NCBI RefSeq assembly: GCF_013464485.1
Contig: NZ_RAUX01000016.1
Coordinates: 72,359-136,358 of the forward strand
DNA: 64,000 nt
Source: Stenotrophomonas maltophilia
Lineage (GTDB): Bacteria; Pseudomonadota; Gammaproteobacteria; Xanthomonadales; Xanthomonadaceae
Direction of reading: 5' to 3'
Part shown: positions 17,397 through 25,737 of the stretch, in pieces
Numbering within the stretch: position 1 is the stretch's first letter
Layout: every line of letters starts with the position of its first letter
Notes under the pieces: generated by a model
The model's input: the letters and a program-made list of their open reading frames with translations, nothing else
What the model was told of the DNA's origin: nothing
Databases searched by the model: none
Translations under genes and position numbers: made by a program

Positions 17397-17419
17397 TTAT
17401 CCACATGTTCTGTGGATAA
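17397..17419. promoter_or_regulatory. Inverted pair of consensus DnaA boxes
   Basis: TTATCCACA (17397-17405) and TGTGGATAA (17411-17419) are two perfect consensus DnaA boxes in opposite orientation, 5 bp apart. They lie in the 413-bp gap between the divergent priA (start 17282) and the sigma-like gene (start 17696). An A/T-rich stretch with AAAAAA and ATAATAAAA follows at 17485-17510. The rest of the gap holds no gene or repeat that I can see. Likely roles are DnaA control of priA, or a DnaA-titration or reactivation locus. It is unlikely to be the chromosomal origin, since dnaA, dnaN and rpmH are absent. Confidence 0.6.
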
Positions 17420-17695
17420 CGTTGTGCGTTACCGGCCGGCGGGCACGCAGGAGGCCGATAGCGACGGCCTCGTGCTCGGGTTGGTCAAAAAATCGCCACA
17501 TAATAAAAGCATTGAAAATCAATGGCTTGAGTGTGAAACATTGCTGAAACAGAGTGAATTCAGCTGGATGCCGTAGTTTTTCCCGGCGCAGGCGTGGTGC
17601 TGTGCACAACCTGCAGCACGAAGTGCCTGTTGGCGCAAGTCCTAGGGGCCTCCGTGGGCTGCCGCTATCATGCCGGAAGACCTTTGGAGTGACCG

Positions 17696-18700
17696 ATGAC
17701 GGCTGTGCCCGCCCCTGTTTCCTCGACCGCGGCCGGCGCACTGTCGGCGTTCCTGCGTGGCGTCGAACGCCGCGCCCTGGTGGTGGCTGAACTGCAGTGT
17801 GGCGATGCCGCACGCGCCGAGCAGACCCTGGTGGCGGTAATGCGCGCCTTTGCCGCCGTCGCCAGCGACCTGCCCATGGCGCAATGGCCGACCCGCTTCT
17901 GGACCCTGCTGGGCCAGCGCCAGGCGCTGCGCGAACCGGCGGGCGGGCAGTGGGCTCCGCCGTTGGCCGCACTGGGCGAGATGGAGCCGCTGCCGCGCCT
18001 GGCGCTCCTGCTGCGGGTGGGCGGCAGCCTGGACGAGGGCATTGCCATGCGCGTGCTCGACCAGGACGAGTCGGGCTACCAGCACCTGCTGGCCGATGCC
18101 TGCCCCCGCGACGCACAGGGCCAGCCCGATGCATCCGCCTGGCGCCAGCTGGCCGAACAGGTGCAGCTGCGTATCCGCGACCTGCCGGCCAAACGCCTGC
18201 AGCAGCTTCAGCAGCCAGCCGCGCCGGCCGGCGGCAATGAAGCGCCCACTTCCAGTTGGCGCGCCCCGCAGCGCGATGAACGTGCGGCCACTCCTGGCAA
18301 GCGGCGGCGTCCGAATGCCAAGTCACGCTGGCGCGGCCCGCTGATCCTGCTGGTGACCGTGGCCGTGCTGCTGGTTGCCGCGCTGGGCTGGCGCCACTGG
18401 CAGGGCCGTTCGTTCGACAGTGATGCACCGTTGCCGGAAGGCGTGGTGGGCGAGGCCGGTCCGGTGACCGTGGAAGCCCTTCCGCCAAGCAAGGTCGACG
18501 CCACGCCGGATGCGACCCCAGCCCAGGCCACCGATGACGCCGCCATGCTGGCAGACCGTGATTACCCCTTGGTAGCCGATGCCGATCTGTATGCCTGGAC
18601 CGCCGCCGGCGGACCACTGCCGATGGATGAATCGCAATCCAAGCCGAGCCGGCCCGAGCCGGCCAGCGCCACGCTGGAAACCGCTGCTGCCGATGAATAA
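17696..18700 (+). CDS. Membrane-anchored sigma-factor-like protein, unknown role
   Basis: In this 334-residue protein, residues about 20-70 (RRALVVAELQCGDAARAEQTLV...FWTLLGQRQAL) recall ECF sigma region 2, and about 99-165 (LPRLALLLRVGGSLDEGIAMRV...LRIRDLP) recall region 4. Both are degenerate, and the helix-turn-helix is not convincing. A basic stretch (GKRRRPNAKSRWRG) precedes one membrane helix (about 218-236, LILLVTVAVLLVAALGW), then an acidic, Pro/Ala-rich tail follows. It overlaps the next gene by 8 bp, so the two work together. It may be a sigma-derived signalling or structural protein rather than a working sigma factor; that is inference. Confidence 0.65.
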   Translation: MTAVPAPVSSTAAGALSAFLRGVERRALVVAELQCGDAARAEQTLVAVMRAFAAVASDLPMAQWPTRFWTLLGQRQALREPAGGQWAPPLAALGEMEPLPRLALLLRVGGSLDEGIAMRVLDQDESGYQHLLADACPRDAQGQPDASAWRQLAEQVQLRIRDLPAKRLQQLQQPAAPAGGNEAPTSSWRAPQRDERAATPGKRRRPNAKSRWRGPLILLVTVAVLLVAALGWRHWQGRSFDSDAPLPEGVVGEAGPVTVEALPPSKVDATPDATPAQATDDAAMLADRDYPLVADADLYAWTAAGGPLPMDESQSKPSRPEPASATLETAAADE

Positions 18701-19268
18701 GACCGTGTTCGCCAGCGTGCTGCTGGCCCTGCCGTTGTCGCTTTCGGCCGCGCCGCAGACCTTGAACGTACCGTTACCGCCAGCATCGGCGGGGGGCGAG
18801 GCGTACGCTCTGGCTCCTGCCGCTGCGCCGTCGGCATTCACACAGCTGGACGCCCAGCAGCAGCGCCAGCGTCGCGCCGACTACGCGGCCTGGCGCGCCC
18901 TGCCGGAGGGCGAGCGCGAGCGGATCCGCCAGGCCGCTGCGCGATTCAATGCGCTGCCGGCCGACCAGCAGCAGCGCCTGCGCCAGCAGTTCCAGGCACA
19001 GGACCAGGCATTCCGCGAAGGCTGGCGGCTGGGCCCGCAGCTGGGCCTGGAATTCCCCAAACTGCATGGCCTGTTTGGCTTCGTCCCGCCGGAACAGCGC
19101 GAGGCCGCGCTGGCCGTGCTGCGCCAGCTCAGCCCGGCGCAGCTGGCCCAGCTGGCCCTGGTTGCGCAGCGCACTCCGCCGCAGGAGCGCGACACGGTGC
19201 GAAGCGCGTTCCTCGCCGTGCCGGCCGCCGAGCGCGACACCTGGCTCAAGCGCCAGGCGGGTCAGTAA
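18693..19268 (+). CDS. DUF3106 domain exported protein
   Basis: This 191-residue protein has a signal peptide (MNKTVFASVLLALPLSLSAA). It is followed by a Gln/Arg/Ala-rich helical region with the DUF3106 pattern of repeated 'W..LP..ER..I...AA.FNALP.DQQQRLRQQF' and a second unit near LSPAQLAQLALVAQRTPPQERD. The function is unknown. The start lies inside the last codons of the sigma-like gene (8-bp overlap), indicating a two-gene operon, a pairing I recall from other xanthomonads. The protein is probably periplasmic, so the upstream membrane protein could contact it. Confidence 0.8.
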   Translation: MNKTVFASVLLALPLSLSAAPQTLNVPLPPASAGGEAYALAPAAAPSAFTQLDAQQQRQRRADYAAWRALPEGERERIRQAAARFNALPADQQQRLRQQFQAQDQAFREGWRLGPQLGLEFPKLHGLFGFVPPEQREAALAVLRQLSPAQLAQLALVAQRTPPQERDTVRSAFLAVPAAERDTWLKRQAGQ

Positions 19269-19276
19269 ACCCGAAG

Positions 19277-19436
19277 GCGTAGCGTCGGCGGGTAGCGTCG
19301 ATGGCTAGCGTCGATGGGTAGAGTCGACTGTCAGTCGACTTCCGCGCGCAGCGCGGGGTTTTCGCGGCGTGATGGAAGAGCAGTCGGCCCAAAGCGCAGT
19401 CGACCAAAAGCGCAGTCGACTAACAGTCGACTCTAC
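19277..19436. repeat. SMAG pair with short direct repeats
   Basis: The 300-bp gap between the DUF3106 and MATE genes is mostly repeat. Units GTAGAGTCGACTGTCAG... (19318-19340) and ...ACAGTCGACTCTAC (19414-19436) are inverted mates. Before them are three imperfect direct copies of a 13-base GTAGCGTCGRYGG motif (19279-19317). Between them are two copies of AAAGCGCAGTCGAC. This suggests local expansion by slippage. No coding sequence is seen in the gap. Confidence 0.75.
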
Positions 19437-19568
19437 CGCAGCGAGGCCTGCCGGAACCCGGCATTCACGCCATGTCATGGGAATGCGTGCGCTGCACGCG
19501 TAAGATGACCGGCCGCAACCCGGTGCCTGTGCCCTTCGCGCGCAACCGTAGTTCGCGTCAAGCACCTT

Positions 19569-20933
19569 ATGTCTACTGCAACCTCCACGCCGCGCTTCAG
19601 CAAGGAAGTCGGCGCCACCGGTCTGCTCGCCCTGCCGCTTGTGCTCGGGCATGTGTCCACCGGTCTGATCTCCTTCGTCGACAACGTCATTGCCGGCCAC
19701 CACGCCACGGCCACCCTTGCCGCGGTCACCATCGGCACGGCGCTGTTGTGGCTGCCGATGCTGATTCCGATCGGCACGCTCATTTCGCTTACCGCGTCGG
19801 TGTCGCAGCTGCATGGCGCTGGCCGCGAGCGCGAGATCGGCCCGCTGTTCCGCCAGGCGCTGTGGCTGGCGCTGGGCCTGGGCCTGATCATGTTCACCTT
19901 CCTCACGGTGGTGCCGCCGCTGCTCCCGGCCTTCGGCATCGCGCCGGACATCGTGCCGGGGGCGACCGCGTTCCTGCATGCGGTGCGCTGGGGCGGCCCG
20001 GCGCTGACCCTGTACTTCTGCATGCGCTACCTCAGTGAGGGCATGCACTGGACGCTGCCGACCATGCTGCTCGGCTTCGGCGGCCTGCTGGTGCTGGCGC
20101 CGATGGGCTATGTACTGGCCAACGGCAAGCTCGGTTTCCCGGAAATGGGTGCCGAGGGCCTCGGCATTGCCTCGGCAGTGATGATGTGGCTGCAGGCCAT
20201 CGCTTTCGCCACCTACCTGTGGTTCACCAAGCGTTTCGCCCACCTGCAGCTGTTCTCGCACTTCGAGGGGCCGCGCTGGAAGGCGATCTGGGAGCTGCTG
20301 CGTACCGGCCTGCCGATCGGCATCACCGTGCTGATGGAGGGCGGCCTGTTCATCGTCACTGCGCTGCTGATCGGCCGCCTCGGTGCCAATGAAGCGGCCG
20401 CGCACCAGATCGCGATCAACGTCGCGCAGCTGTGCTTCATGATCCCGATGGGTGTGGCCGAGGCCACCACCGTGCGTGTCGGCCATGCGGTCGGCCGTGG
20501 CGATGGCTTCGGTGTACGGCGTGCGGCCTGGGCTGGCTACGCGATCATCATGGGTACGCAGACGTTGTCGGCGGCGGTGCTGCTGTTCGGCCACGATGCC
20601 ATCGTCGGTGTCTACACCAACGACCTGGCCGTGGCCGGCCTGGCCTCGACGCTGCTGCTGTATGCGGCCACCTTCCAGTTCCCGGATGGCATCCAGGTAC
20701 TGTCGGCCGGTGCGCTGCGAGGCCTGAAGGACACCCGGGTACCGATGTTCATCGCCATGTTCGCTTACTGGGGCCTGGGCATGCCGCTTGGCGCCGGGCT
20801 CGGCCTGGGTATGGGCATGGGCCCGCAGGGCATGTGGATCGGCCTGATCGTCGGCTTGACCGCTGCGGCGATCCTGATGGGCTGGCGCCTGCGCCGCAGC
20901 AGCCAGCGCATCGGGCAATCCGCGCTGCCCTGA
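19569..20933 (+). CDS. MATE family efflux transporter (NorM-like)
   Basis: This 454-residue polytopic protein has about twelve membrane helices in two halves. The opening LLALPLVLGHVSTGLISFVDNVIAG and the mid-protein GLPIGITVLMEGGLFIVTALLIGRLGANEAAAHQIA are characteristic MATE signatures, as is FPDGIQVLSAGALRGLKDTRVPM late in the second half. The family exchanges Na+ or H+ for cationic drugs or metabolites across the inner membrane; substrates here cannot be predicted. It is monocistronic. The frame ends 115 bp before sppA, with a weak imperfect hairpin between. Confidence 0.92.
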   Translation: MSTATSTPRFSKEVGATGLLALPLVLGHVSTGLISFVDNVIAGHHATATLAAVTIGTALLWLPMLIPIGTLISLTASVSQLHGAGREREIGPLFRQALWLALGLGLIMFTFLTVVPPLLPAFGIAPDIVPGATAFLHAVRWGGPALTLYFCMRYLSEGMHWTLPTMLLGFGGLLVLAPMGYVLANGKLGFPEMGAEGLGIASAVMMWLQAIAFATYLWFTKRFAHLQLFSHFEGPRWKAIWELLRTGLPIGITVLMEGGLFIVTALLIGRLGANEAAAHQIAINVAQLCFMIPMGVAEATTVRVGHAVGRGDGFGVRRAAWAGYAIIMGTQTLSAAVLLFGHDAIVGVYTNDLAVAGLASTLLLYAATFQFPDGIQVLSAGALRGLKDTRVPMFIAMFAYWGLGMPLGAGLGLGMGMGPQGMWIGLIVGLTAAAILMGWRLRRSSQRIGQSALP

Positions 20934-21048
20934 TCTTCCCGCCCGCCACGCTCACCCGTGACGGGCGATCCCCTGACTTGTGTCCGATGCCGCATCACGC
21001 GGCACCGGCTATGCTGGTATCACGGCAAAAAGCCATCCGGAGCGCTCC

Positions 21049-22971
21049 ATGAATCAACCCGTGCCCCCGCTGCCCCCGGCGCGTCGCAACCCCGTCGCCA
21101 GTTTCTTCATCGGGCTGTGGGACGTGATGAATTTCACCCGCCGGTTGATCCTCAACCTGGTGTTCTTCGGCCTGCTGTTCCTGCTGCTGGTGATGTTCGT
21201 CATCGCCGCCGGCATGGGCGCCGGTGCCAGCAAATCGCTGCAGGACCGCACCACCCTGGTGATCGCGCCGGAAGGCCGCCTGGTCGAGCAGTTCAGCGCT
21301 GATCCGGTCAGCCGTGCGCTGGCCAAGGCGGTGGGCGACAACGGCGCCGAAGAGATCCAGCTGCGCGACCTGCTGCGGGTGATCGAGTCGGCCAAGGAAG
21401 ACAAGAAGATCGAGCGCGTGGTGCTGGAGCTGGACAAGCTGCAGCCGTCGGGCTTCGCCTCGCTGCGTGAAGTGGCCGCGGCGCTGCAGGACCTTCGTGC
21501 GTCCGGCAAGCAGCTGGTGGCCTACAGCGAGAGCATGGGCCAGTCGCAGTACCTGCTGGCCGCACAGGCCGACGAGGTCTACCTGGATCCGATGGGCTCG
21601 GTGGTGCTCGAGGGCCTGGGCCGCTACCGCCAGTACTTCCGCACCGGCCTGCAGGAAAAGCTGGGCGTGGACGTGCACCTGTTCAAGGTGGGCGAATACA
21701 AGTCTGCCGCAGAACCGTACGTGCTCGACGCCGCCTCGCCGGCCTCCAAGGAAGCCGACCTGTTCTGGATGAACGACGTGTGGCAGCGCTACCTGGCCGA
21801 CATCGCCAAGGCCCGCCGCCTGGATCCGGCGCAGCTGGCCGCCGGCATCGACACGCTGCCGGAAGGCGTCGCCGCTGCCGGTGGCGACCTGGCCAAGTTC
21901 GCCCTGCAGCAGAAGCTGGTGACTGCACTGAAGACCCGCGAGGAATTCGAGGATCTGATGATCGAGCGCGGCGTGGCCGATGACGATGCCGACGGCGGTT
22001 TCCGCAACGTCGACTTCGGCACCTACCTGGGCCAGCTCGACGCGCGGCGCAACCCGGTCGACAACCGTCCGCAGGTAGCAGTGGTGGTGGCCGCCGGCGA
22101 GATCAGTGGCGGCGACCTGCCGGCCGGGCGCATCGGTGGCGAGTCGACCTCGGCGCTGCTGCGCGCCGCGCGCGACGACGAGAACGTGAAGGCCGTGGTG
22201 CTGCGCGTCGATTCGCCGGGTGGCGAAGTGTTCGCCTCCGAGCAGATCCGCCGCGAAGTGGTGGCCCTGCAGGCCGCCGGCAAGCCGGTGGTGGTGTCGA
22301 TGGGTGATCTGGCCGCCTCCGGTGGCTACTGGATCAGCATGAACGCGGACCGCATCTATGCCGATCCGTCGACCATCACCGGTTCGATCGGCATCTTCGG
22401 CATGGTTCCGAACTTCAGCCGCGCACTGGACAAGATCGGCGTGCACACTGATGGTGTCGGTACAACGCGCTTCGCCGGTGCATTCGATGTCACCCGCCCG
22501 ATGGATCCGGCCGTGGGCCAGGTCATCCAGACGGTGATCAACAAGGGCTATGCCGACTTCACCGGTCGCGTTGCCGACGCCCGCAAGAAGCCGGTCGAAG
22601 CCGTCGATGAGGTGGCCCGTGGCCGCGTGTGGAGCGGTGCGCAGGCCAAGGAACGTGGTCTGGTCGATGCCTTCGGTGGCTTGAAGGATGCGGTGGCCGA
22701 CGCCGCCAGCCGTGCCAAGCTGGGCAAGGCCGATGCTTACCGCGTGCGCTACATCGAGAAGGCGGCGACGCCGTTCGCGCAGTTCGTCAGCGGTTTCGCC
22801 GGCAGCCATGCCGGTGCCTGGATGCTGTCCGACTCGGGCATGGCGCGGATGATGCTGGCACGCACGATGCCGGAAGTGGATACGCAGCTGCGCTTCGTCG
22901 AGAACGCGGCCCGCGAGAAAGGCAACGGCGCGCCGGTGAAGGCGCTGGCGTACTGCTTCTGCGGGTTCTGA
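21049..22971 (+). CDS. sppA: Signal peptide peptidase SppA, long (67K) type
   Basis: This is a 640-residue inner-membrane serine protease that clears cleaved signal peptides and some proteins. The N-terminal anchor is at about 32-56 (LILNLVFFGLLFLLLVMFVIAA). The protein has two tandem ClpP-like halves. The general base lysine is in the first half (FKVGEYKSAAEPY) and the nucleophilic serine in the second (SMGDLAASGGYW), as in the 67K form. ATG 21049 follows CCGGAGCG. An intrinsic-type hairpin closes the gene 34 bp after the stop. Confidence 0.94.
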   Translation: MNQPVPPLPPARRNPVASFFIGLWDVMNFTRRLILNLVFFGLLFLLLVMFVIAAGMGAGASKSLQDRTTLVIAPEGRLVEQFSADPVSRALAKAVGDNGAEEIQLRDLLRVIESAKEDKKIERVVLELDKLQPSGFASLREVAAALQDLRASGKQLVAYSESMGQSQYLLAAQADEVYLDPMGSVVLEGLGRYRQYFRTGLQEKLGVDVHLFKVGEYKSAAEPYVLDAASPASKEADLFWMNDVWQRYLADIAKARRLDPAQLAAGIDTLPEGVAAAGGDLAKFALQQKLVTALKTREEFEDLMIERGVADDDADGGFRNVDFGTYLGQLDARRNPVDNRPQVAVVVAAGEISGGDLPAGRIGGESTSALLRAARDDENVKAVVLRVDSPGGEVFASEQIRREVVALQAAGKPVVVSMGDLAASGGYWISMNADRIYADPSTITGSIGIFGMVPNFSRALDKIGVHTDGVGTTRFAGAFDVTRPMDPAVGQVIQTVINKGYADFTGRVADARKKPVEAVDEVARGRVWSGAQAKERGLVDAFGGLKDAVADAASRAKLGKADAYRVRYIEKAATPFAQFVSGFAGSHAGAWMLSDSGMARMMLARTMPEVDTQLRFVENAAREKGNGAPVKALAYCFCGF

Positions 22972-22980
22972 TCGGAAGCC

Positions 22981-23003
22981 ATCCACGCGTGGCGTGGATC
23001 AAC
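22981..23003 (-). repeat. Degenerate SMAG REP element
   Basis: ATCCACGCGTGGCGTGGATC plus AAC is the inverted form of the GTAGATCCACGCC unit, with changes in the loop and with CTAC altered to CAAC. It lies directly after sppA. Confidence 0.6.
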
Positions 23004-23004
23004 T

Positions 23005-23038
23005 GGACACGCCCGGCCCCGGCCGGGCGTGTCCGTTT
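23005..23038. terminator. Bidirectional terminator between sppA and the lipoprotein gene
   Basis: GGACACGCCCGG (23005-23016) pairs perfectly with CCGGGCGTGTCC (23023-23034) around a 6-base loop, followed by GTTTAC on the plus strand. It lies between convergent genes and can serve both. Confidence 0.7.
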
Positions 23039-23044
23039 ACGGGG

Positions 23045-23257
23045 CTACCGCGTGGCGTCAGCCTCGGCCTTGCGCTCGCGCGCTGCAGCATCGTCCACGG
23101 TCTTCTGCACACCCTTGGCGCGGTCCAGCGGCTCATGCGTCGCACGCGCCATTGCCTGCGGAGCCGGTGGCTTTTCCGGGTTCGGCGTCGGCGGTCGCTG
23201 GCAGGCCGCCAGCAGCATGCCGGTCAGCAGGGACGTGGGCAGGATCAGGATGCGCAT
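23045..23257 (-). CDS. Small putative lipoprotein, 70 aa
   Basis: The protein begins MRILILPTSLLTGMLLAACQ, an n-region, h-region and lipobox LLAAC with the lipidated Cys19 predicted by the signal-peptidase II rule. The mature part is about 50 residues: a Pro-rich segment (RPPTPNPEKPPAP) and a charged helix (TVDDAAARERKAEADATR). There is no family match I know. It ends at the terminator shared with sppA and is divergent from the short-chain dehydrogenase. Confidence 0.7.
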   Translation of the reverse strand: MRILILPTSLLTGMLLAACQRPPTPNPEKPPAPQAMARATHEPLDRAKGVQKTVDDAAARERKAEADATR

Positions 23258-23368
23258 GGCGGCACTCCGTGATGGGCGTGCGGGTAGTGTCGCATCCCCG
23301 GCAGGCAGCCGCTGTGAGCGCGTATCCTTGCCGCATCGAAACACAGCGGGCGCGGCCCCGGAGGATAC

Positions 23369-24145
23369 ATGACCCAGCAACGGTGGCGCCTGGACGGCCA
23401 GACCGCCCTGATCACCGGTGCCAGCGCCGGCATCGGCCTGGCCATCGCGCATGAACTGGCTGGCCTTGGCGCCGACCTGATGATCGTCGGGCGCGATATC
23501 GACATGCTGGAGACCGCGCGCGACGAGCTGCTGGACGTGCATCCTCAGATGCAGGTGCATGCGCTGGCCGCCGATGTCTCCGATGACGAAGACCGCCGGC
23601 AGATTCTCGACTGGGTGGAAGACCACAGCGATGGCCTGCACATCCTGGTCAACAACGCCGGCGGCAACATCACCCGGCCCGCGACCGAGTACTCCGAGGA
23701 CGAATGGCGCAACATCTTCGAGACCAACCTGTTCTCGGCGTTCGAACTGTCGCGCTATGCGCATCCACTGCTGGCACGTCACGCGTCCTCGTCCATCGTC
23801 AACGTCGGCAGCGTGTCCGGCTTGACCCACGTGCGCAGTGGCGTGGTCTACGGCATGACCAAGGCCGCGATGCACCAGATGACCCGCAATCTGGCCGTGG
23901 AGTGGGCCGAGGATGGAATCCGGGTCAATGCCGTGGCGCCGTGGTACATCCGCACGCGGCGGACCTCCGGTCCGTTGTCTGACCCGGATTACTACGAGGA
24001 AGTGATCAACCGCACGCCGATGCGCCGCATTGGCGAGCCGGAGGAAGTGGCCGCCGCGGTGGGCTTCCTGTGCCTGCCGGCAGCTAGCTATGTCACCGGA
24101 GAGTGCATCGCGGTGGATGGCGGGTTCCTGCGCTACGGGTTCTGA
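23369..24145 (+). CDS. Short-chain dehydrogenase/reductase, tropinone-reductase-like
   Basis: This 258-residue classical SDR has the cofactor motif TGASAGIG near residues 16-23, NNAGG near 95, catalytic Ser in NVGSVSG, and Tyr/Lys in VYGMTKAA near 164-171. The C-terminal segment VTGECIAVDGGFLRYGF is complete. The family oxidises or reduces alcohols and ketones with NAD(P)(H). The WRLDGQTALITG opening recalls plant tropinone-reductase-like bacterial proteins, but the substrate is unknown. GGAGGA lies close upstream. It is followed by a SMAG pair. Confidence 0.9.
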   Translation: MTQQRWRLDGQTALITGASAGIGLAIAHELAGLGADLMIVGRDIDMLETARDELLDVHPQMQVHALAADVSDDEDRRQILDWVEDHSDGLHILVNNAGGNITRPATEYSEDEWRNIFETNLFSAFELSRYAHPLLARHASSSIVNVGSVSGLTHVRSGVVYGMTKAAMHQMTRNLAVEWAEDGIRVNAVAPWYIRTRRTSGPLSDPDYYEEVINRTPMRRIGEPEEVAAAVGFLCLPAASYVTGECIAVDGGFLRYGF

Positions 24146-24154
24146 TCGCTCTGC

Positions 24155-24218
24155 TGTAGAGCCGAGCCCATGCTCGGCTGCACTCCGCCGACGGCAGCCG
24201 AGCATGGCTCGGCTCTAC
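24155..24218. repeat. SMAG inverted pair
   Basis: GTAGAGCCGAGCCCATGCTC (24155 onward) faces a mate ending CATGGCTCGGCTCTAC at 24218, with a short loop. It stands between the convergent SDR and DUF4124-like genes. A badly decayed CAGATCCACC unit may follow at 24221. Confidence 0.85.
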
Positions 24219-24259
24219 AACAGATCCACCCCTTGGCTGGTGCGGCCATGCCGCCGCTG

Positions 24260-24994
24260 TCATCCCGGCACCGGGCAGTTGCTGGCCTCCAGCACCCCCT
24301 GCAGCCGCTCGCGCTCGCCTTGGGCATGTTCGCGGTTCTCCGGGGCGGCGAAGCGCTCGCGGCCGCGTGCGTCGCGAAAGCGCTGCTGCCAGCTGCCACA
24401 GCGCTGCGCTTCGGGAAGCTCCTCGCAGCGGTCACGCACCACTTCGCAGCTGGCTGCATTTACCGGCGTGACGCCGCCCAGGCCCTGCACCGTCATCAGT
24501 TCGCAGCGGTCCGGCGCGGCCTCATACTCGTGCAGGTAGCCGCCCCCCTGGTTGTCGGTGCACTGGAAGATCGGGGGAAGGGGAGGCTTCGGTGGTCCGT
24601 CGCTGGCGGCATGGGTATCGGCATCGCGGCGCAGTGCGGCGCTGTCGAGGATCTGGTTGCCCCCCTCGGCTTCAACCATGCCGGCTTCCATGATGGTGCG
24701 CCCTTCGTCCGCACGCCGTGGCGCTGTCGTGGTGGCAGGCGGCGTGACGGGTCCGGTTGGCCCGGACACCACTGCGGGAACGGGATCCTGCACCGGAGAT
24801 GGTTCGACCCCGGCCGGCTGGCTGCTGTCCAGCGCGGGTACGCGCAGCACCTGCTGCTTGCTGCCGGTGGGACAGGGCGTGCGTTGCAGGGTGGGGACAT
24901 CGCTGCTGCCGTTGGTGCAGCGGTAGATCACGCCTTCCTCGGCCATTGCAGTGCCGGGCAGCAACACCAAGGCCAGCCAGATCAGTCTTCTCAT
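24260..24994 (-). CDS. Exported DUF4124-like protein, 244 aa
   Basis: A signal peptide (MRRLIWLALVLLPGTAMA) is followed by IYRCTNGSSDVPTLQRTPCPTGSKQQV, the DUF4124 pattern: a cysteine-framed beta-hairpin starting 'YRC' and ending 'PCP.GS'. A second cysteine-rich half has IFQCTDNQGGGYLHEYE, with four more cysteines toward the C-terminus. The function is unknown and the location is probably periplasmic. The next gene upstream is its paralogue, 22 bp away on the same strand, so they form an operon. Confidence 0.75.
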   Translation of the reverse strand: MRRLIWLALVLLPGTAMAEEGVIYRCTNGSSDVPTLQRTPCPTGSKQQVLRVPALDSSQPAGVEPSPVQDPVPAVVSGPTGPVTPPATTTAPRRADEGRTIMEAGMVEAEGGNQILDSAALRRDADTHAASDGPPKPPLPPIFQCTDNQGGGYLHEYEAAPDRCELMTVQGLGGVTPVNAASCEVVRDRCEELPEAQRCGSWQQRFRDARGRERFAAPENREHAQGERERLQGVLEASNCPVPG

Positions 24995-25016
24995 GCGCAC
25001 AGCGTACAGGCTGCGC

Positions 25017-25694
25017 TCAGCGCTCGCAGTCTCGTGACAGGCGCGCGTCGATGCCGCGCTGTTCCCTGCTGATGGCCGTGCGTTCGCTTTGCAGCGCGCT
25101 GTTGTAGCGGCGGTCAAGTTCCCAGCGACGATCGCGCAGGCGTGCGCAGACCTCCTGCGGTGGCAGTGCATGGCAGCTGTCACGGACCAGCACGCTGCCG
25201 GCCGGGACCTGCACGCCCATGCCTATCGGAGGCGGGCGATGGCCCGCCCCTTCGCCGATCGGCGTACCAATGGCCGGCCGCGGTCCCGGATAGGCAGGGC
25301 CGTGATGCCCACGTGGCAGCCAGACGCTGGTCCACAACGGTACCCAGCGTGGATTACCTTCGTTGTTGTCGCTGGTATAACGGCGGCCGTCTTCGCTCAC
25401 GCATTCGTACATCGGCTGCGGCGGCTGGATGTAGACGTGGCGCACTTCGCGCTCGCGGATGACCGGCGCTTCGCTGGGCAGCGATGGTGGGGCGCCGCTG
25501 CGCACCACCTGCGGAGCGGAATCACGCGGGCGTTGCAGGTCGCGTATTTCTTGGCGACCACTGTTGCACGGCTTGTCCTGCAGGGCGATGGCACCATTGC
25601 TGGCAACGCACCGGTAGACCCGAACGTCTTCGGCGGCTGGCGCCGTCCACGGCAGCAGCAGGCTCAGGCTCAGGGCGGCGCGCAGCAGGGTCAT
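25017..25694 (-). CDS. Exported DUF4124-like protein, 225 aa (paralogue)
   Basis: A signal peptide (MTLLRAALSLSLLLPWTAPAAE) precedes VYRCVASNGAIALQDKPCNSGRQE, the same DUF4124 hairpin as in the downstream gene. A second repeat is MYECVSEDGRRYTSDNNEGNPRWVP. A Pro/Gly-rich middle is followed by a basic helical tail with a paired cysteine (SCHALPPQEVCARL). The 22-bp spacing and shared layout point to an old tandem duplication. The role is unknown. Confidence 0.75.
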   Translation of the reverse strand: MTLLRAALSLSLLLPWTAPAAEDVRVYRCVASNGAIALQDKPCNSGRQEIRDLQRPRDSAPQVVRSGAPPSLPSEAPVIREREVRHVYIQPPQPMYECVSEDGRRYTSDNNEGNPRWVPLWTSVWLPRGHHGPAYPGPRPAIGTPIGEGAGHRPPPIGMGVQVPAGSVLVRDSCHALPPQEVCARLRDRRWELDRRYNSALQSERTAISREQRGIDARLSRDCER

Positions 25695-25737
25695 GGCGGC
25701 AGAGTGCGTGATTGTCCGGGGCAGCGCAATCGCAGGC

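Noticed and set aside
17283-17695. Chromosomal replication origin
   Set aside because: Only two DnaA boxes and no dnaA, dnaN, gyrB, rpmH or parAB genes nearby; reported as a DnaA-box site only.
17397-18617. A 406-residue minus-strand frame upstream of priA
   Set aside because: Arg/Pro/Ala-rich with no domain; the plus-strand sigma-like and DUF3106 genes have better starts and features.
20940-20966. Terminator after the MATE gene
   Set aside because: The stem has a mismatch and no T tract, so the evidence is too weak for a feature.
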